Assembly: GCA_963971535.1 (NCBI GenBank)
Contig: OZ020601.1
Location: forward strand, 18,540,767-18,604,766
From: Notolepis coatsorum
Lineage: Eukaryota > Chordata > Actinopteri > Aulopiformes > Paralepididae
DNA length: 64,000 nucleotides
Direction of reading: 5' to 3'
Numbering within the stretch: the stretch's first letter is position 1; every line of letters begins with the position of its first letter. This document shows positions 1 through 9,202 of this stretch, in pieces. A program made the translations under genes and the position numbers. Under the pieces are notes generated by a model. The model was given only the letters and a program-made list of their open reading frames with translations, did no database searches and had not been told where the DNA came from.

Positions 1-559
1 GACAATGTTGGTGAATGAGACCTATTATCTCTGCTATGAACCCAGGTGTACTGTCTGTGCTCACCATACATTTCAGCTGCTTCATAGCTTGTTTTCAAGC
101 AGGATGTGGTTCACTGTGGTTTCTATCTAACGGATCGTTCTCTGTACAGTTCAAATCTCATCAGGCTCACACTGACTTAAAACTACTCCAAGTTCACTTA
201 GAAACTGAACTCAGGTACATTTACAAAAACAATATTAAAAAGCTCATATTTGGCTTTAACCACCAACAACATACCCTTCATTATTTCTTCCATCACAAAA
301 GACCTTGGCAGAAGGTTCCTGGAGAAAAGGAGTGCTACACCTCCACTGCTGTTACTCAAGTGGCTTAGAACAAACTCTCCATCCCATTTCCTCCTCCGGT
401 CAGTCTCAAAGAATGGATTGCACGGTGCTAATTGCGAGCTCTGCTCTTAACCCATCCCGTCATCCTTCCCCCCAAGGGCTGCCGGGAGCAGACAGGGCGT
501 TGGCGAGGGCCACGCCCGGGGACCAATCCAAGTGCTCCTGCCCGTCTTCGTCAGGGACG
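1..559. other. Unassigned stretch, no gene recognised
   Basis: Short open frames occur on both strands, but none has a recognisable domain, splice context or convincing composition. The fourth-transmembrane exon expected downstream of the MS4A-like exon at 1151-1296 was not found here. It may lie beyond the left edge or be lost. Confidence 0.4.
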
Positions 560-790
560 CGACAGCGTCAGCAATCTGTTGTGCATGTTTTTCCATTGGG
601 TTTCTCTTATCGAGGGGGGGGGGGGACCCTTGCGAGCACGGGGAGAACATGCAAACTCCACACAGAAAGGCCTGGGAGATCCCCCACCTGGGTACCTGGC
701 ATCGCAGAAACCTGGTCCCCAAGCGGGAATCAAACCCTGGAGCTTCTTGCTGTGAGGCGACAGTGTTAACCACTACACCACCATGCCACC
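560..790 (-). repeat. tRNA-derived SINE (V-SINE/HE1-like body)
   Basis: Read on the minus strand from 790, the sequence starts with a tRNA-like head: an A-box-like TGGTGTAGTGGTT and a B-box-like GGTTTGATTCC near 725-736. The conserved fish SINE core GTTTGCATGTTCTCCCCGTG follows at 638-658. A run of G near 616-625 interrupts the body. The left limit is uncertain because the tail is degenerate. A frame of 118 codons crosses it but is chance. Confidence 0.75.
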
Positions 791-846
791 GTATTGTACC
801 CATTCTGCAATCTGTTCATAAAATGTTCATTCAATCAATCACCTGT
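791..846 (+). repeat. LINE 3'-terminal fragment
   Basis: The motif TGTACCCATTCTGCAATCTG followed by an A-rich stretch and a short ATTC/AATC tail matches the 3' ends of the LINE copies that finish near 10976 and 37827 in this window. Only the last few dozen bases are present. It abuts the head of the SINE at 560-790. Confidence 0.7.
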
Positions 847-1150
847 GTGTTCCCTGAATCCTCATTACATTAAAACTCTTCCCTTTACAAAGTTCAAACA
901 GGCTTGCTCTCTTCCTCAAATCTCTGGCTCCATTTATGTTGCGTGTGGAAACCCTGAAATCACTCATGATCTCTAAAGGAGGGAGTGACACCAGAAAACA
1001 ACACACAGGAACCATCCTATCCTACTGTGAGAGAATGGACGTGCCGCACAGAATGACTTGGAAGGAAATGTGTGTAATAGCGAAAAACGTGAACTCACGT
1101 TCAACTGCCACATTATCTGCCTGCATGCCTCTCTCCCACGCCGTACGTAC
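847..1150. other. Probable MS4A intron or flank, nothing recognised
   Basis: The minus-strand frame continues from the adjacent exon but loses membrane-protein character after about 1151, where a GTACGT donor-like site sits. No repeat family was recognised between the LINE tail and the exon. Confidence 0.35.
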
Positions 1151-1296
1151 TGTGGGTACTCCATACTGTCCAGCTGAACGGCATTCGGGTCGCACAAATC
1201 CTCGTTTGTTTTCGTGGCCAGCAGGAAGCAGATGTAGGCGACACCAGCGAGGCCGACCAGGCTGCTGATGATGTTGAGAGCCAGTGTTGCTCTGAT
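1151..1296 (-). CDS. MS4A-like exon encoding third transmembrane segment
   Basis: This is an internal exon of a membrane-spanning 4-domains subfamily A protein, a four-pass membrane family that includes CD20. The minus strand has a good acceptor (CATCCCTTCAG, cut after 1297). It then encodes IRATLALNIISSLVGLAG and a further hydrophobic run up to FLLATK, followed by a polar stretch with CDPNAVQLDSMEYPQ. This matches the usual MS4A pattern of a short basic entry, TM3 and an extracellular Cys-containing loop. The 3' limit is either a GTACGT donor ending the exon at 1151 or a GTACGG site ending it at 1147. The gene continues from exons at 4952-5053 and 13527-13760. The short exon that normally lies between TM2 and TM3 (about 19 codons in human MS4A1) was not found, so the gene could be intact with an unrecognised exon or be broken. 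Confidence 0.7.
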
Positions 1297-1499
1297 CTGA
1301 AGGGATGCCAAACAAAAGGAGGGTGAAGCGAGGGAACGTCGGCAGGAACTCCACCAATACATTGATCCCCCTCGCTCAGCGGACTCCAGAGTTCACCATG
1401 GTTTCCAGGCTTCTTTGCCTACTTTTTTATATATACATTTATTTTTTTAATTCTTCATAGTGTGTTGGCCACTTGTCACATTCACATACGGCAGACCTC

Positions 1500-1600
1500 T
1501 TAAAGGAACGTGCCAACATTATGGGAAATGCATTTACCATCCTCTCCAGAGTCAGATGAGAAGATGGATACCAATTTCCTCTCTTAGCCCTTTCAAACCA
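1500..1600. repeat. Dispersed 100-bp repeat, copy 1
   Basis: The sequence AAAGGAACGTGCCAACATTA and the following 80 bases, ending ATACCAATTTCCTCTC, recur in the same orientation at 4025-4120 with scattered changes. Both copies lie in the MS4A intron. The motif resembles an abundant fish interspersed repeat, but I cannot name the family with confidence. Confidence 0.6.
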
Positions 1601-1601
1601 G

Positions 1602-2715
1602 CAGGGCTCAGTGCCGGTTCCGGTTCCCGAACCTAATCTTGAACCGGCCGGCGTGTTCAGACCGGAAATAATTGGTTCGGAACGTGGAAAGTCTGTGCTC
1701 AGCTGGAACCGAAAAATAGTTGTTTTTTCCTTGCAAACCGTGACATCATCAGTGGGCGTGTCATATTCTAGGCTGTCAAGACAAGCGAAAACGGCGAACA
1801 GCAGAGGTTCGGCCTTGCACTGCACCATGCTGATCCACCATCCAGATACGTCAGACGTACTTAGAGATACTTCCGTACTTTCCGCCAATCAGCGCGTGTC
1901 CTGTCAGCGGCAGAAATGTCGTGTGGCTGGCGGAAGTTGCCCGTGAGAGAACATCTACGGGGCTGCAGCTGGACCCTATTGCATTTATCCACTGTTGTGT
2001 TTACTTACGCGCCCGAGTAACGGAGGACGGTGGAACGTTGGTTCTACTTAACACTTATGTGGTGTTAGGGTCTCCAGCGACCCGTTTCAAGGTTATAATA
2101 TGTAATAACTACCATGTAGTTTTATTAGAACAAGGCTTTATGATATCCTCCACATATATTATAAGCACAGCAAAACTATGTTTCACCATTTTGAAAATTC
2201 TGAAGGTATCTGCAGAAAAAAAGGTACAACTGTGGTGTTAGGGTCATTCTTGACCCGGCAAGGTAAAACTATACTATAAAAATACTAAATATAAATAAAT
2301 AAAATAATAATAAATATACTAAACTTTTTTTCAGAAGTTATATTCTAATATTGTTCTATTATAGTCAGACAACATTATTATCTATGGGTTTCACATTTAG
2401 TATATTATGATTGAACAACCTCATTTTCATCTTAAAAATAAGGGACATGATGTGTCTCGGGGGCCATAAAATCAAATTACAATGGGATTAAATGGTTATG
2501 AATGCATATAATGTTATGATGTAGTATTAACTATATTGAGTGATACTCCTTTCTTTTTAGTGGTCAGGACTGAGTTAGACCCTGGGTCAACATTGACCCG
2601 CTAACAATGGTCATTGGTGCCAATTCCTAACACAACATGAGGGTTAAATAGGTGTAAACACGGGCTGGTTCGCCAGAAAGCACCAAGATTCAGAGGCTCC
2701 AGAACCGGAACGTGT
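1602..2715. mobile_element. Possible hAT-type element with nested MITE
   Basis: The left end (CTCAGTGCCGGTTCCGGTTC and on to AATCTTGAACC) resembles the reverse complement of the right end near 2660-2715 (GTTCCGGTTC, then CTGAATCTTGG). These look like imperfect terminal inverted repeats. Between them lies the piggyBac-like MITE at 2048-2647. No transposase is present and no clear target duplication was found, so the limits are tentative. Confidence 0.35.
2048..2647. mobile_element. piggyBac-like MITE with TTAA duplications
   Basis: TTAA at 2048-2051 is followed by CACTTATGTGGTGTTAGG. The right end, read on the minus strand from TTAA at 2644-2647, is CCCTCATGTTGTGTTAGG. These are matching terminal inverted repeats with the TTAA target typical of piggyBac elements. 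The interior is A/T-rich, repeats short GGGTC...GACCC motifs and encodes nothing, so it is non-autonomous. Confidence 0.7.
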
Positions 2716-2749
2716 CTGTCTGAAAGCAGTAGCACTACCTGACTGTGCG

Positions 2750-2805
2750 TTCAGTAGAACGCTATCCGGCTGCAAGCTAGCCTACCTTAGTACAAATTAA
2801 TAGAA
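2750..2805 (+). repeat. Inverted repeat arm, partner at 4806-4862
   Basis: GTTCAGT, then GCTATCCGGCTGCAAGCTAG and an AAATTAAT block, are found in reverse complement at 4806-4862. The 2.1 kb between them includes a foldback region, so the pair may be the ends of a composite or heavily interrupted DNA element. Confidence 0.5.
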
Positions 2806-3039
2806 TTTAGCCTAGTTGTTGGCTAAAAACACCTCTGGATTTTTAAGTTAGGCTAGTGGTCCGTATTCCTCTTCCATTATTTTGTGTTAAGCTAGGCTAG
2901 CTTTCTCATTTTGATTTTGATAGATTTTCTTTAATTTACATGTTATTTATTAAGTTCAATAGTTACTTCTGTCTTGATTTGTTTTATGAAAGAGGAATTC
3001 TGTCATTTATTCTTTTCAATAATTTCCTATCATCTCACG

Positions 3040-3104
3040 AGCTTCCCGGCAGCTCCTCCAGGCCCCCTTGTGGGCCACGGCCCGCCCGTTGAGAACCGCT
3101 GGCC
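3040..3104 (-). mobile_element. hAT-like element terminus fragment
   Basis: The minus strand from 3104 reads CCAGCGGTTCTCAACGGGC and then a GGCCGTGGCCCACAA stretch. This is the form of the ends of vertebrate Charlie-type hAT elements. No partner end was identified, so this is a fragment. Confidence 0.4.
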
Positions 3105-3845
3105 CGGTCGCTTATTGCTTATTCCCAGAGGAAGAGTACGCCCGAGTGCTTCCGCGTTTTCCCTGATTGGCTGCGACACGCCCCGCGGCAGGCGCGGCAG
3201 CCGCAGAGCGGAGCGGCAGAGCTTGCGGCAGAGCTTGCCGCATTATGTAGCCGTAATCCCAGATGATTTTCATTCGAAGCTTAGCTCAACTGGCAGCGCT
3301 GCGGTCCTGTGGTCCGTTGGTCACAAGTTTGAATCCCTTAAATTTTTTTTTTTTTTTTAACGTGCATTCTTTCGCCGGTTAAGTTTAGGCATTAAGGTTA
3401 AGGTTAAGGTTAGGCATTGTTTCGGAGTTGGTTAAGGTTAGAAGGGTTAAGTTTAGGCGCTGTTAAGGAGCTGGTTAAGGTTAGAGTTTGTCTTAGAGAA
3501 TGGCAATATTCTTTCGGAGTTGGTTATGGTTAAGGTTAGGCATGGTTAAGGTTAAGGTTAAGGTTAGGCATTGTTTCGGAGTTGGTTATGGTTAGAAGGG
3601 TTAAGTTTAGGCGCTGTTAAGGAGCTGGTTAAGGTTAGAGTTTGTCTTAGAGAATGGCAATAGACAGCCTATTTCCGCACTGCAGCGCGAGGCAATAGAC
3701 AGCCTATTTCCGCGCTGCAGCTCTCTCGCGCTGCCGTGGTCACATGGGCGTCATGGCCAATCAGAGAAAACGCGGAAGCACGCGACGTACTCTTCCGCTG
3801 GGAATAAGCTACACGCGGCCCGGTCCACCACCTGGGGAAGTGGAA
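3100..3845. repeat. Foldback region with 150-bp inverted arms
   Basis: The left arm at 3110-3250 (TTATTCCCAGAGGAAGAGTA, then GTGCTTCCGCGTTTTC and GATTGGC) is mirrored in reverse complement at 3662-3825. Between the arms are a tRNA-like SINE scrap (near 3279-3345, with GTTTGAATCCC as B box), a poly-T run and tandem GTTAAGGTTAGGC-type units. A sequence related to the GTTAAG units also occurs at 20450-20510 inside a hAT element. No coding capacity is seen. Confidence 0.6.
3362..3662 (+). repeat. Tandem GTTAAG-rich repeat, about 2 long units
   Basis: A unit of roughly 110-130 bp containing CATTGTTTCGGAGTTGGTTA, GGTTAAGTTTAGGCGCTGTT and GAGTTTGTCTTAGAGAATGG is present twice, with internal GTTAAG duplications. 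Confidence 0.7.
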
Positions 3846-4021
3846 AACCAGTGACTTACCAGACCAAGGCTGGTTCCTCTCCGTGCAGCCACAGCAAGAG
3901 ACCCAGACACGACAAACTGGAGGGGAGGAGAGCAGACGAGCTGAGAGGAGTTCATCACTTGGCACACAGAAGACGGTGTACAATAAATCTAAGTAAAAAG
4001 GTGTAGCTTAGTACAGCTGTC

Positions 4022-4120
4022 TGTGAATAAAGGAACACGCCGAAATTATGGGAAATGTGTTTACCGTCTTGTCCGGAGTCAGACGATAGAAGATACCAAT
4101 TTCCTCTCCGTGTGATCAGT
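4022..4120. repeat. Dispersed 100-bp repeat, copy 2
   Basis: Second copy of the repeat at 1500-1600 (AAAGGAACACGCCGAAATTA through ATACCAATTTCCTCTC), in the same orientation. Confidence 0.6.
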
Positions 4121-4489
4121 AGAGAAGACTGGTATGGCCCTTTAATATTATGGTCCTTTAATATTGTAATATGTCATTGTACGAGAGCATCTTCGAACAG
4201 CAGAGCCTAGGGAGTTTATGCATGGGAAAGTAAAACCTTTACTATTTGGGAAATACCATCGCAAATGTAACAGTAAAGTGCAACACCAATATACAAAGTA
4301 CAGGTGATTAAACTGGGTACATTGTATATTGGGGGGCTGTCAACGTGGCTCAGAGTTTACTCTGTGCAGGGTTATTTGTAATGACGCATGGATTCTACCC
4401 TCACTCAGTTTTGAAGAACTACTGTACTATGGGTGGGTAACTTGAATTTCCTGGTACTTCCTGGTACGTATCATATTTTGCAATGAGCT

Positions 4490-4521
<32 letters not shown>

Positions 4522-4805
4522 GCTCTCTCACCAGGCAACGGAGTAACCACCAGAAGTAATAGGTCAGCCCCTCCCCTCCTTGTGTGTGTTTAGTAGAAAC
4601 AAGCTTTGACTGACATTATCTGATGCTTGGCCTTTTTGGTCATGTAGCCCTTTGTAAAGCAGGAAGCTGGAGTGTGTGCAGTAGTCAGGGCTCTACTGTA
4701 CTGTCTTTGTTTATGCTAATGTTTTAAAAAAGAAGAAGAAAAAAAAAATCTATAAAAGTAATAACATATGAGCATATTGCTAGGCTAGCTGGTCCGTATC
4801 AGCTT
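4121..4805. other. Intron 2 of MS4A-like gene, CT microsatellite
   Basis: No repeat family was recognised in most of this stretch. A pure CT dinucleotide run occupies about 4491-4516, and an A-rich run lies near 4728-4750. The short MS4A exon that should encode the end of TM2 was searched for by eye and not found. Confidence 0.45.
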
Positions 4806-4951
4806 ACATTAATTTGTGCTAAGCTAGGCTAGCTTGCAGCCGGATAGCTTTCCACTGAACCTCACAGAGAGGAATCTGGTATCAATCCGGCATGTTTCTT
4901 TAACACAGACTTCCCATGACGACTCAAAACCCGCCCCACCAACAAACTTAC

Positions 4952-5053
4952 AGCGACTCCCATGAAGAACGGAGCCTGGACATGCTGGCTGGGGGAGAGA
5001 ATGGCCGAGAGGCTCACTATCATGCACACCAAGCCAATGAAGATCTGGACAAT
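4952..5053 (-). CDS. MS4A-like exon encoding first transmembrane segment
   Basis: A 102-bp exon (34 codons, intron phase 0 at both ends) with acceptor TTGTCTCAG and donor GTAAGT. It encodes IVQIFIGLVCMIVSLSAILS followed by PSQHVQAPFFMGVA. This fits the MS4A exon for TM1 plus the start of TM2; the human MS4A1 exon ends at the equivalent point after PLWGGIM. Joined in phase to exon 1 at 13527, it gives a continuous SLG-IVQIFIGLV junction, as expected for the family. The frame reads on past the donor, but that extension loses family resemblance. Intron 1, about 8.5 kb, is occupied mostly by a DIRS retrotransposon. Confidence 0.8.
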
Positions 5054-5099
5054 CTGAGACAACACACGCGATTAGTAATAATCAAATCCCCTATAGGCC

Positions 5100-5185
5100 T
5101 GTGTAGTATATATATATATATTATATATTATAATACAGCCTACAGACGGTTAACCCTTTCAGTACCACACAACAGAAGGTTAACG
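5100..5185. repeat. AT microsatellite and 29-bp minisatellite remnant
   Basis: An AT-rich run at 5110-5135 is followed at 5145-5185 by GGTTAACCCTTTCAGTACCA and a second partial unit. This is the reverse complement of the 29-bp minisatellite at 12024-12455. The DIRS element at 5186-12023 therefore starts directly at a piece of this satellite. Confidence 0.7.
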
Positions 5186-5370
5186 GTTATATATCGTATA
5201 TGGCCATCGCGTCCCGCTCTAGCCCTACTGAGATACCCCTTATCTCCTAGTACCTACTGTACTCCAATACGAACAACTTAATGCACCCACATCTGATGGG
5301 GCCCCGCCCCTATGGAGGCGTAGCCTATATAACCATGACTATGGTCACCAACACACTCTTCCTCTATTTT
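5186..5370 (+). repeat. DIRS left inverted terminal repeat
   Basis: From GTTATATATCGTATATGGCC through CATGACTATGGTCACCAACA the sequence is the near-perfect reverse complement of 11822-11975. The outer part, with GCGTCCCGCTCTAGCCCTAC, is also complementary to the first half of the internal region near 11668-11720. Promoter activity in DIRS elements is expected in this terminal repeat. Confidence 0.85.
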
Positions 5371-5413
5371 CGTTCCATCGTATCGGCTGCATGCACCATA
5401 TGTAACTAGCAGG

Positions 5414-6700
5414 ATGAAAAGATCAGAGAAGATTCATAATGTTGAAAGCTTACCGGAGGATTGCTTTTCCCTGGCTTCTTCGGAGCTTGTTTTAGCGACA
5501 CATGAGACCTGTGCTGATGGTTCCTCGGCTGACGACGGCAGACCGTGGGGCAGCGTGCAAGGTTTGACTAGCGAGTCGGCTTGTACAAAGGTGAGGTCTG
5601 TGTCAGTAGGCATCAATGTCGGTGTTGGTAATGCTGTGGAGTATGTTTCGGCGCCAGGGCCGGGACGGCTTGGCGATCGTTCCACTGCAGTGGACGATTT
5701 CCTGGCAATCCTGGAGCATGCTGTTAACACTAATGCTGCTACTGCTACTTCTGCTAATGCTGATGTTGACGCTGGAATGTCTAATAATCCCCGCCGCGGG
5801 ATACCGCTTTTCCCTCCTCTTACCAGCTTAATTGATGAAGGTCAGTCGGTGGTGGATGTGGGGGGGTTCGCTGAGTCCTATTTAAATTTTTTTGCAGGTA
5901 AAGGGGCTAACAACAGGGTGCAGGCCGGGGGTACCGTGGCTAAGCAGCCAGGTAGCTTTTTTCCTGTGCCCAGGCGGGGATGAACGACGTTCCGCCCGGC
6001 CGATGCTTGATAGCAAATCGGCTCGGAGGGTGGCAGTATGGACGGATGAGTGGTATACTGCTACAGGATGGCATTTAGCGGCGGCCAGAGTTATGGCTCA
6101 GCTGGCTACTTTCCTATCCGCAATAGCGTCGGGTAGTAGGACTTTGGGTCCAGCCGGCATTGTAAACATGGTTCATGTTTGTGGTGTTATGGAGATCTTG
6201 ACTCAGTCGCAAGCTATAACTGCGGGGAGGATTAGGATGCTATCAACTTTGATTGTTAGGCATGTTTGGTTGGAGCAATCTCCTCTTGGGGAAGAGGATA
6301 GGTTTTCTCTCCTCACGACTCCTTTTTCCACAGATAGTCTTTTTGGGCGTTCTGTGGAGGCGCAGGCGGTTGTTGATCTGGGTCCTACACCGCCTCACGC
6401 TGTGCAGCCAGAGGTGGGAGCACGGTCTCGTCAACGACTGTGGCGAGATCCTCGACAGGCGGCCATGTTTCCCCCGCCAGTGGTGCCCTGGTTGGAGAGT
6501 CAACAGGGTACCGCGAGGCCGACAGCCTTGGCGGCCGAGGGATCGGCCATTTTGGGTGAATTCGAGTTTGGTAAAACAAGCCGTCGTCATTTTGCCGCAA
6601 GCAGCCCGCTCCCCGATCAATCCTCTCTCTGTTACTCACGGAAGCGGGGCTCTGATCGTTCTCCTTTGGCTGCGGGCCGCGAACCTTCATTGAAGCGTAT
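5414..6700 (+). pseudogene. DIRS gag-like ORF, frameshifted
   Basis: The first 189-codon frame (5414-5983) begins MKRSEKIHNVESLPEDCFSL and is acidic and low in known motifs, as are DIRS first ORFs. Sequence resembling the rest of a DIRS gag (around WTDEWYTATGWHLAAARVMA and the helical run after it) is in another frame, 5892-6953, so at least one frameshift lies near 5980. The protein would coat element RNA. The start ATG follows the left terminal repeat by about 45 bases. The assignment rests on position and composition more than on a domain match. Confidence 0.55.
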
Positions 6701-6709
6701 GCGGCCCCA

Positions 6710-8798
6710 TTCTTCACTTCTCATGGGGACAGCAGGCCGTCGTTGTGGTCCCGAGAGAGGACGCAATGTCAGGCGTCTACTCCCGTTATTTTCTGGTACC
6801 CAAGAAAACAGGGGGGGTCAGACCTATACTGGATCTGTCCGCGTTCAATCGGTTGATTGTAGCGAGACTAGGCCTGCCACGATAACACATTTTGCTGGGC
6901 GATTAATTGCCCCCGAAAATATCGCGATAAGCGATATTATTGCGACCGGTTAGAGAATTTTTTTTAGAAATTTATTTCCCAACACTTTTATTTTGAAGCC
7001 CACCGCTCCGTCTTTTCCGGTGTTTAAGACTTTTATTTTGAAGCCCACCGACCGGACCGGAAGTATTGTTGTGATTATCCTAGCCGACAACTTGTCTCGT
7101 CCGGTTCTGTGTTTTTTAGTTTTAACGTTAGCTACTAACGTTAGATGCAGCTACTACAGGCAATCAACGATGAGGAGGAAGCGTCAAAGCAGTATATAAT
7201 AGAATAGCTGTGGTGCGTAGGCACTGCAGCACGACTCGAAAACGACCTGTTATAATAAATTAATTCATGTTTAACTTGTCCCCGTCTCCAGTCCTTTGAC
7301 TAGCCCCACCCGTTCATTGTAAACAATGATGCATGTAATTGTATTAACGTTATTCTGTTATTCTAACGTTACACTACAAATAACGCTACTTGGTTAAAAG
7401 GAGCAACACTATTGAGAAATGTAGTTAAGCTATGTGGCGTTGCCCCACGGAGCTCCTGTGCTGTGCTCTGTAGTAAAGCCAGCGGCCCGCCTCCCAACAC
7501 GGACAGTGACTGACAAGGGGCACTGGTTCCGCCTCATTAAAACAAACGCGCAAATAGCAATTAATCGCGCCCGTCAAAATCATTGCATTAATTTTAATTA
7601 TCGCGGCAATTAATCGATTTATTGCTTATCGCGGCAGGCCTAAGCGAGACCATTCAGAATGTTGACCGTCAAACTCCTTCTGCTTGCTGTCAGGAGGGGA
7701 GACTGGTTCACCTCCATAGACCTGAAGGATGCGTATTTTCACATCCCCATTTACCCTCCTCACAGGAAATTCCTACGGTTCCTGTTTCAGGGCGTAGCGT
7801 ACGAGTACCAGAGGATGTCGTTTGGTTATTCTCTGGCTCCCCGCACATTCACCAAGTGCGTGGCGACTGCTCTGGGGCCCTTACGTCGTCGGGGGTTACA
7901 AATTCTATTCTATCTCGACGACATTCTACTCCTCAGTCGTTCGGAGGAGGTTGCCAGGTCTCATACTCGGCTGGTGATGGAATTCCTCACCAGCCTGGGT
8001 TTTGCTGTGAATTGGAAGAAGAGTACCCCTCTTCCCAGTCAACAGGTGGAGTACTTGGGCTTGACATTGAGGTCGAGGCCCTTGATTGCAACCCTCTCGG
8101 AGCGGCGTCGGGGGGTTCTCCGTCACGCGCTCAGGGGTTTCCGTCTGGGAGGGACGGTTACGGCGCTGCAAGTAATGCGTCTGCTGGGCCTTATGTCATC
8201 TGCTCACACGGTGGTTCCTCTTGGCCTCCTCTTCATGAGGAGGATACAGAGATGGGTTCTCTCTTTGAGAATAGATCCGGTGAGGGACAAATGGAAACGG
8301 TTGACGGTTCCTTTGTCGATATGGGGAGATCTCGCCCACTGGAGGAGGCCGGGTATCCTCACCATTGGGGTCCCCATAGGCAGCAGGGGCTCACACGTCA
8401 CGGTCTTCACCGACGCCTCTCTCACGGGTTGGGGAGGGACGTGTCGGACCCATGCAGTGGGGGGCAGCTGGACAGGTCATGCTGGCCCGGCTGCCCTGCA
8501 TATCAATGTGTTGGAGTTGAAGGCGGTCCTCCTGGTCCTCAAACGGTTCGACCACCTGGTGGTAGGCGAACACGTTTTGGTCAGGACGGACAGTATGACA
8601 GCGGCGGCGTATATCAACAGGCAGGGTGGGACTCGTTCCATCCACCTGCTCCGGGCGGCGGTCGAACTGTTGCTATGGGCATCCCGCAGGCTGCGCAGTC
8701 TGAGGGCGCTCCACATTCCTGGTACAGAGAATGTGGCGGCGGATATAATGTCTCGGGCGGTCCTCGTTACGACGAGTGGGAACTCCGCCCCGACATAG
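6710..8798 (+). pseudogene. pol: DIRS reverse transcriptase/RNase H, split by hAT
   Basis: The N-terminal RT part lies before 6869 (FLVPKKTGGVRPILDLSAFN) and the rest resumes at 7643. In the frame starting at 7659 the first catalytic block is SIDLKDAYFHI (residues 20-30), the catalytic box is YLDD (85-88), and RNase H starts with FTDAS at 250-254, with conserved ELKAV and RTDS downstream. DIRS polymerases use this YLDD form. The 774-bp hAT insertion with an 8-bp duplication separates the fingers from the palm. A frameshift near 8770-8798 separates RNase H from the methyltransferase-like part. The gene is not functional as it stands. Confidence 0.85.
6869..7642. mobile_element. Non-autonomous hAT element inside DIRS RT
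   Basis: The terminal inverted repeats are TAGGCCTGCCACGATAA at 6869 and its mirror ending GCGGCAGGCCTA at 7642. Perfect 8-bp target duplications AGCGAGAC lie at 6861-6868 and 7643-7650, which identifies the hAT superfamily. The interior carries repeated CGCGATAA/TTATCGCG motifs and no transposase. Removing it restores continuity of the DIRS RT. Confidence 0.92.
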
Positions 8799-9202
8799 TC
8801 AGACAGATCTGGGATCGGTTCGGGGAGGCCTCGGTAGATCTGTTCGCGTGCCGACGCTCTCACAAGTGCCCCTTGTGGTTCTCGCTCAGACGAGCGGATC
8901 GTCCCCCCTTGGGGGTGGATGCCTTCTCGACCTTTCCATGGCCGCCCGGTCTTCTGTACGCCTTTCCTCCTGTACAGCTGTTGAGTCAGCTGTTGGAGCG
9001 GATACGGAGGGAGCGCAGGACGGTGATCCTGGTCGCGCCGGACCGGGGCTCGGCAGTGTGGTTCCCGGTCTTGATCCAGCTTCTGGTCGCTCCTCCTTGG
9101 GTCATTCCGTGGTCAGCGACGGCCCTCTCACAGCGCAACGGATTACTGTTCCAGGCTCCGGTGTTGGGCCAACGCCTGTTGGTGTGGCTGCTGGGAGGGT
9201 GA
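8790..9202 (+). pseudogene. DIRS methyltransferase-like domain
   Basis: In the frame that ends at 9202, downstream of RNase H, the sequence contains WELRPDIVRQIWDRFG, then VDLFACR, LGVDAF, WPPGLLYAFPP and VILVAPDRGSAVWFPVL. This is the block that follows RNase H in DIRS1-like elements and is described as related to Dam-type adenine methyltransferases. Its role in the element is unknown. It overlaps the recombinase frame that starts near 9195, as in other DIRS elements. Confidence 0.7.

Noticed and set aside
305..873. Overlapping frames of 107-154 codons on both strands
   Set aside because: They run across a SINE with a tRNA-like head and a poly-G tract. There is no domain, and the frames are explained by the repeat composition.
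1330..1410. Candidate for the missing short MS4A exon
   Set aside because: One minus-strand frame has a weak family-like SEGDQC pattern, but there is no pyrimidine-rich acceptor and other frames carry stops.
4491..4516. CT tract as a branch-site/polypyrimidine tract for an exon
   Set aside because: It is on the wrong strand for the MS4A gene and no coding sequence follows.
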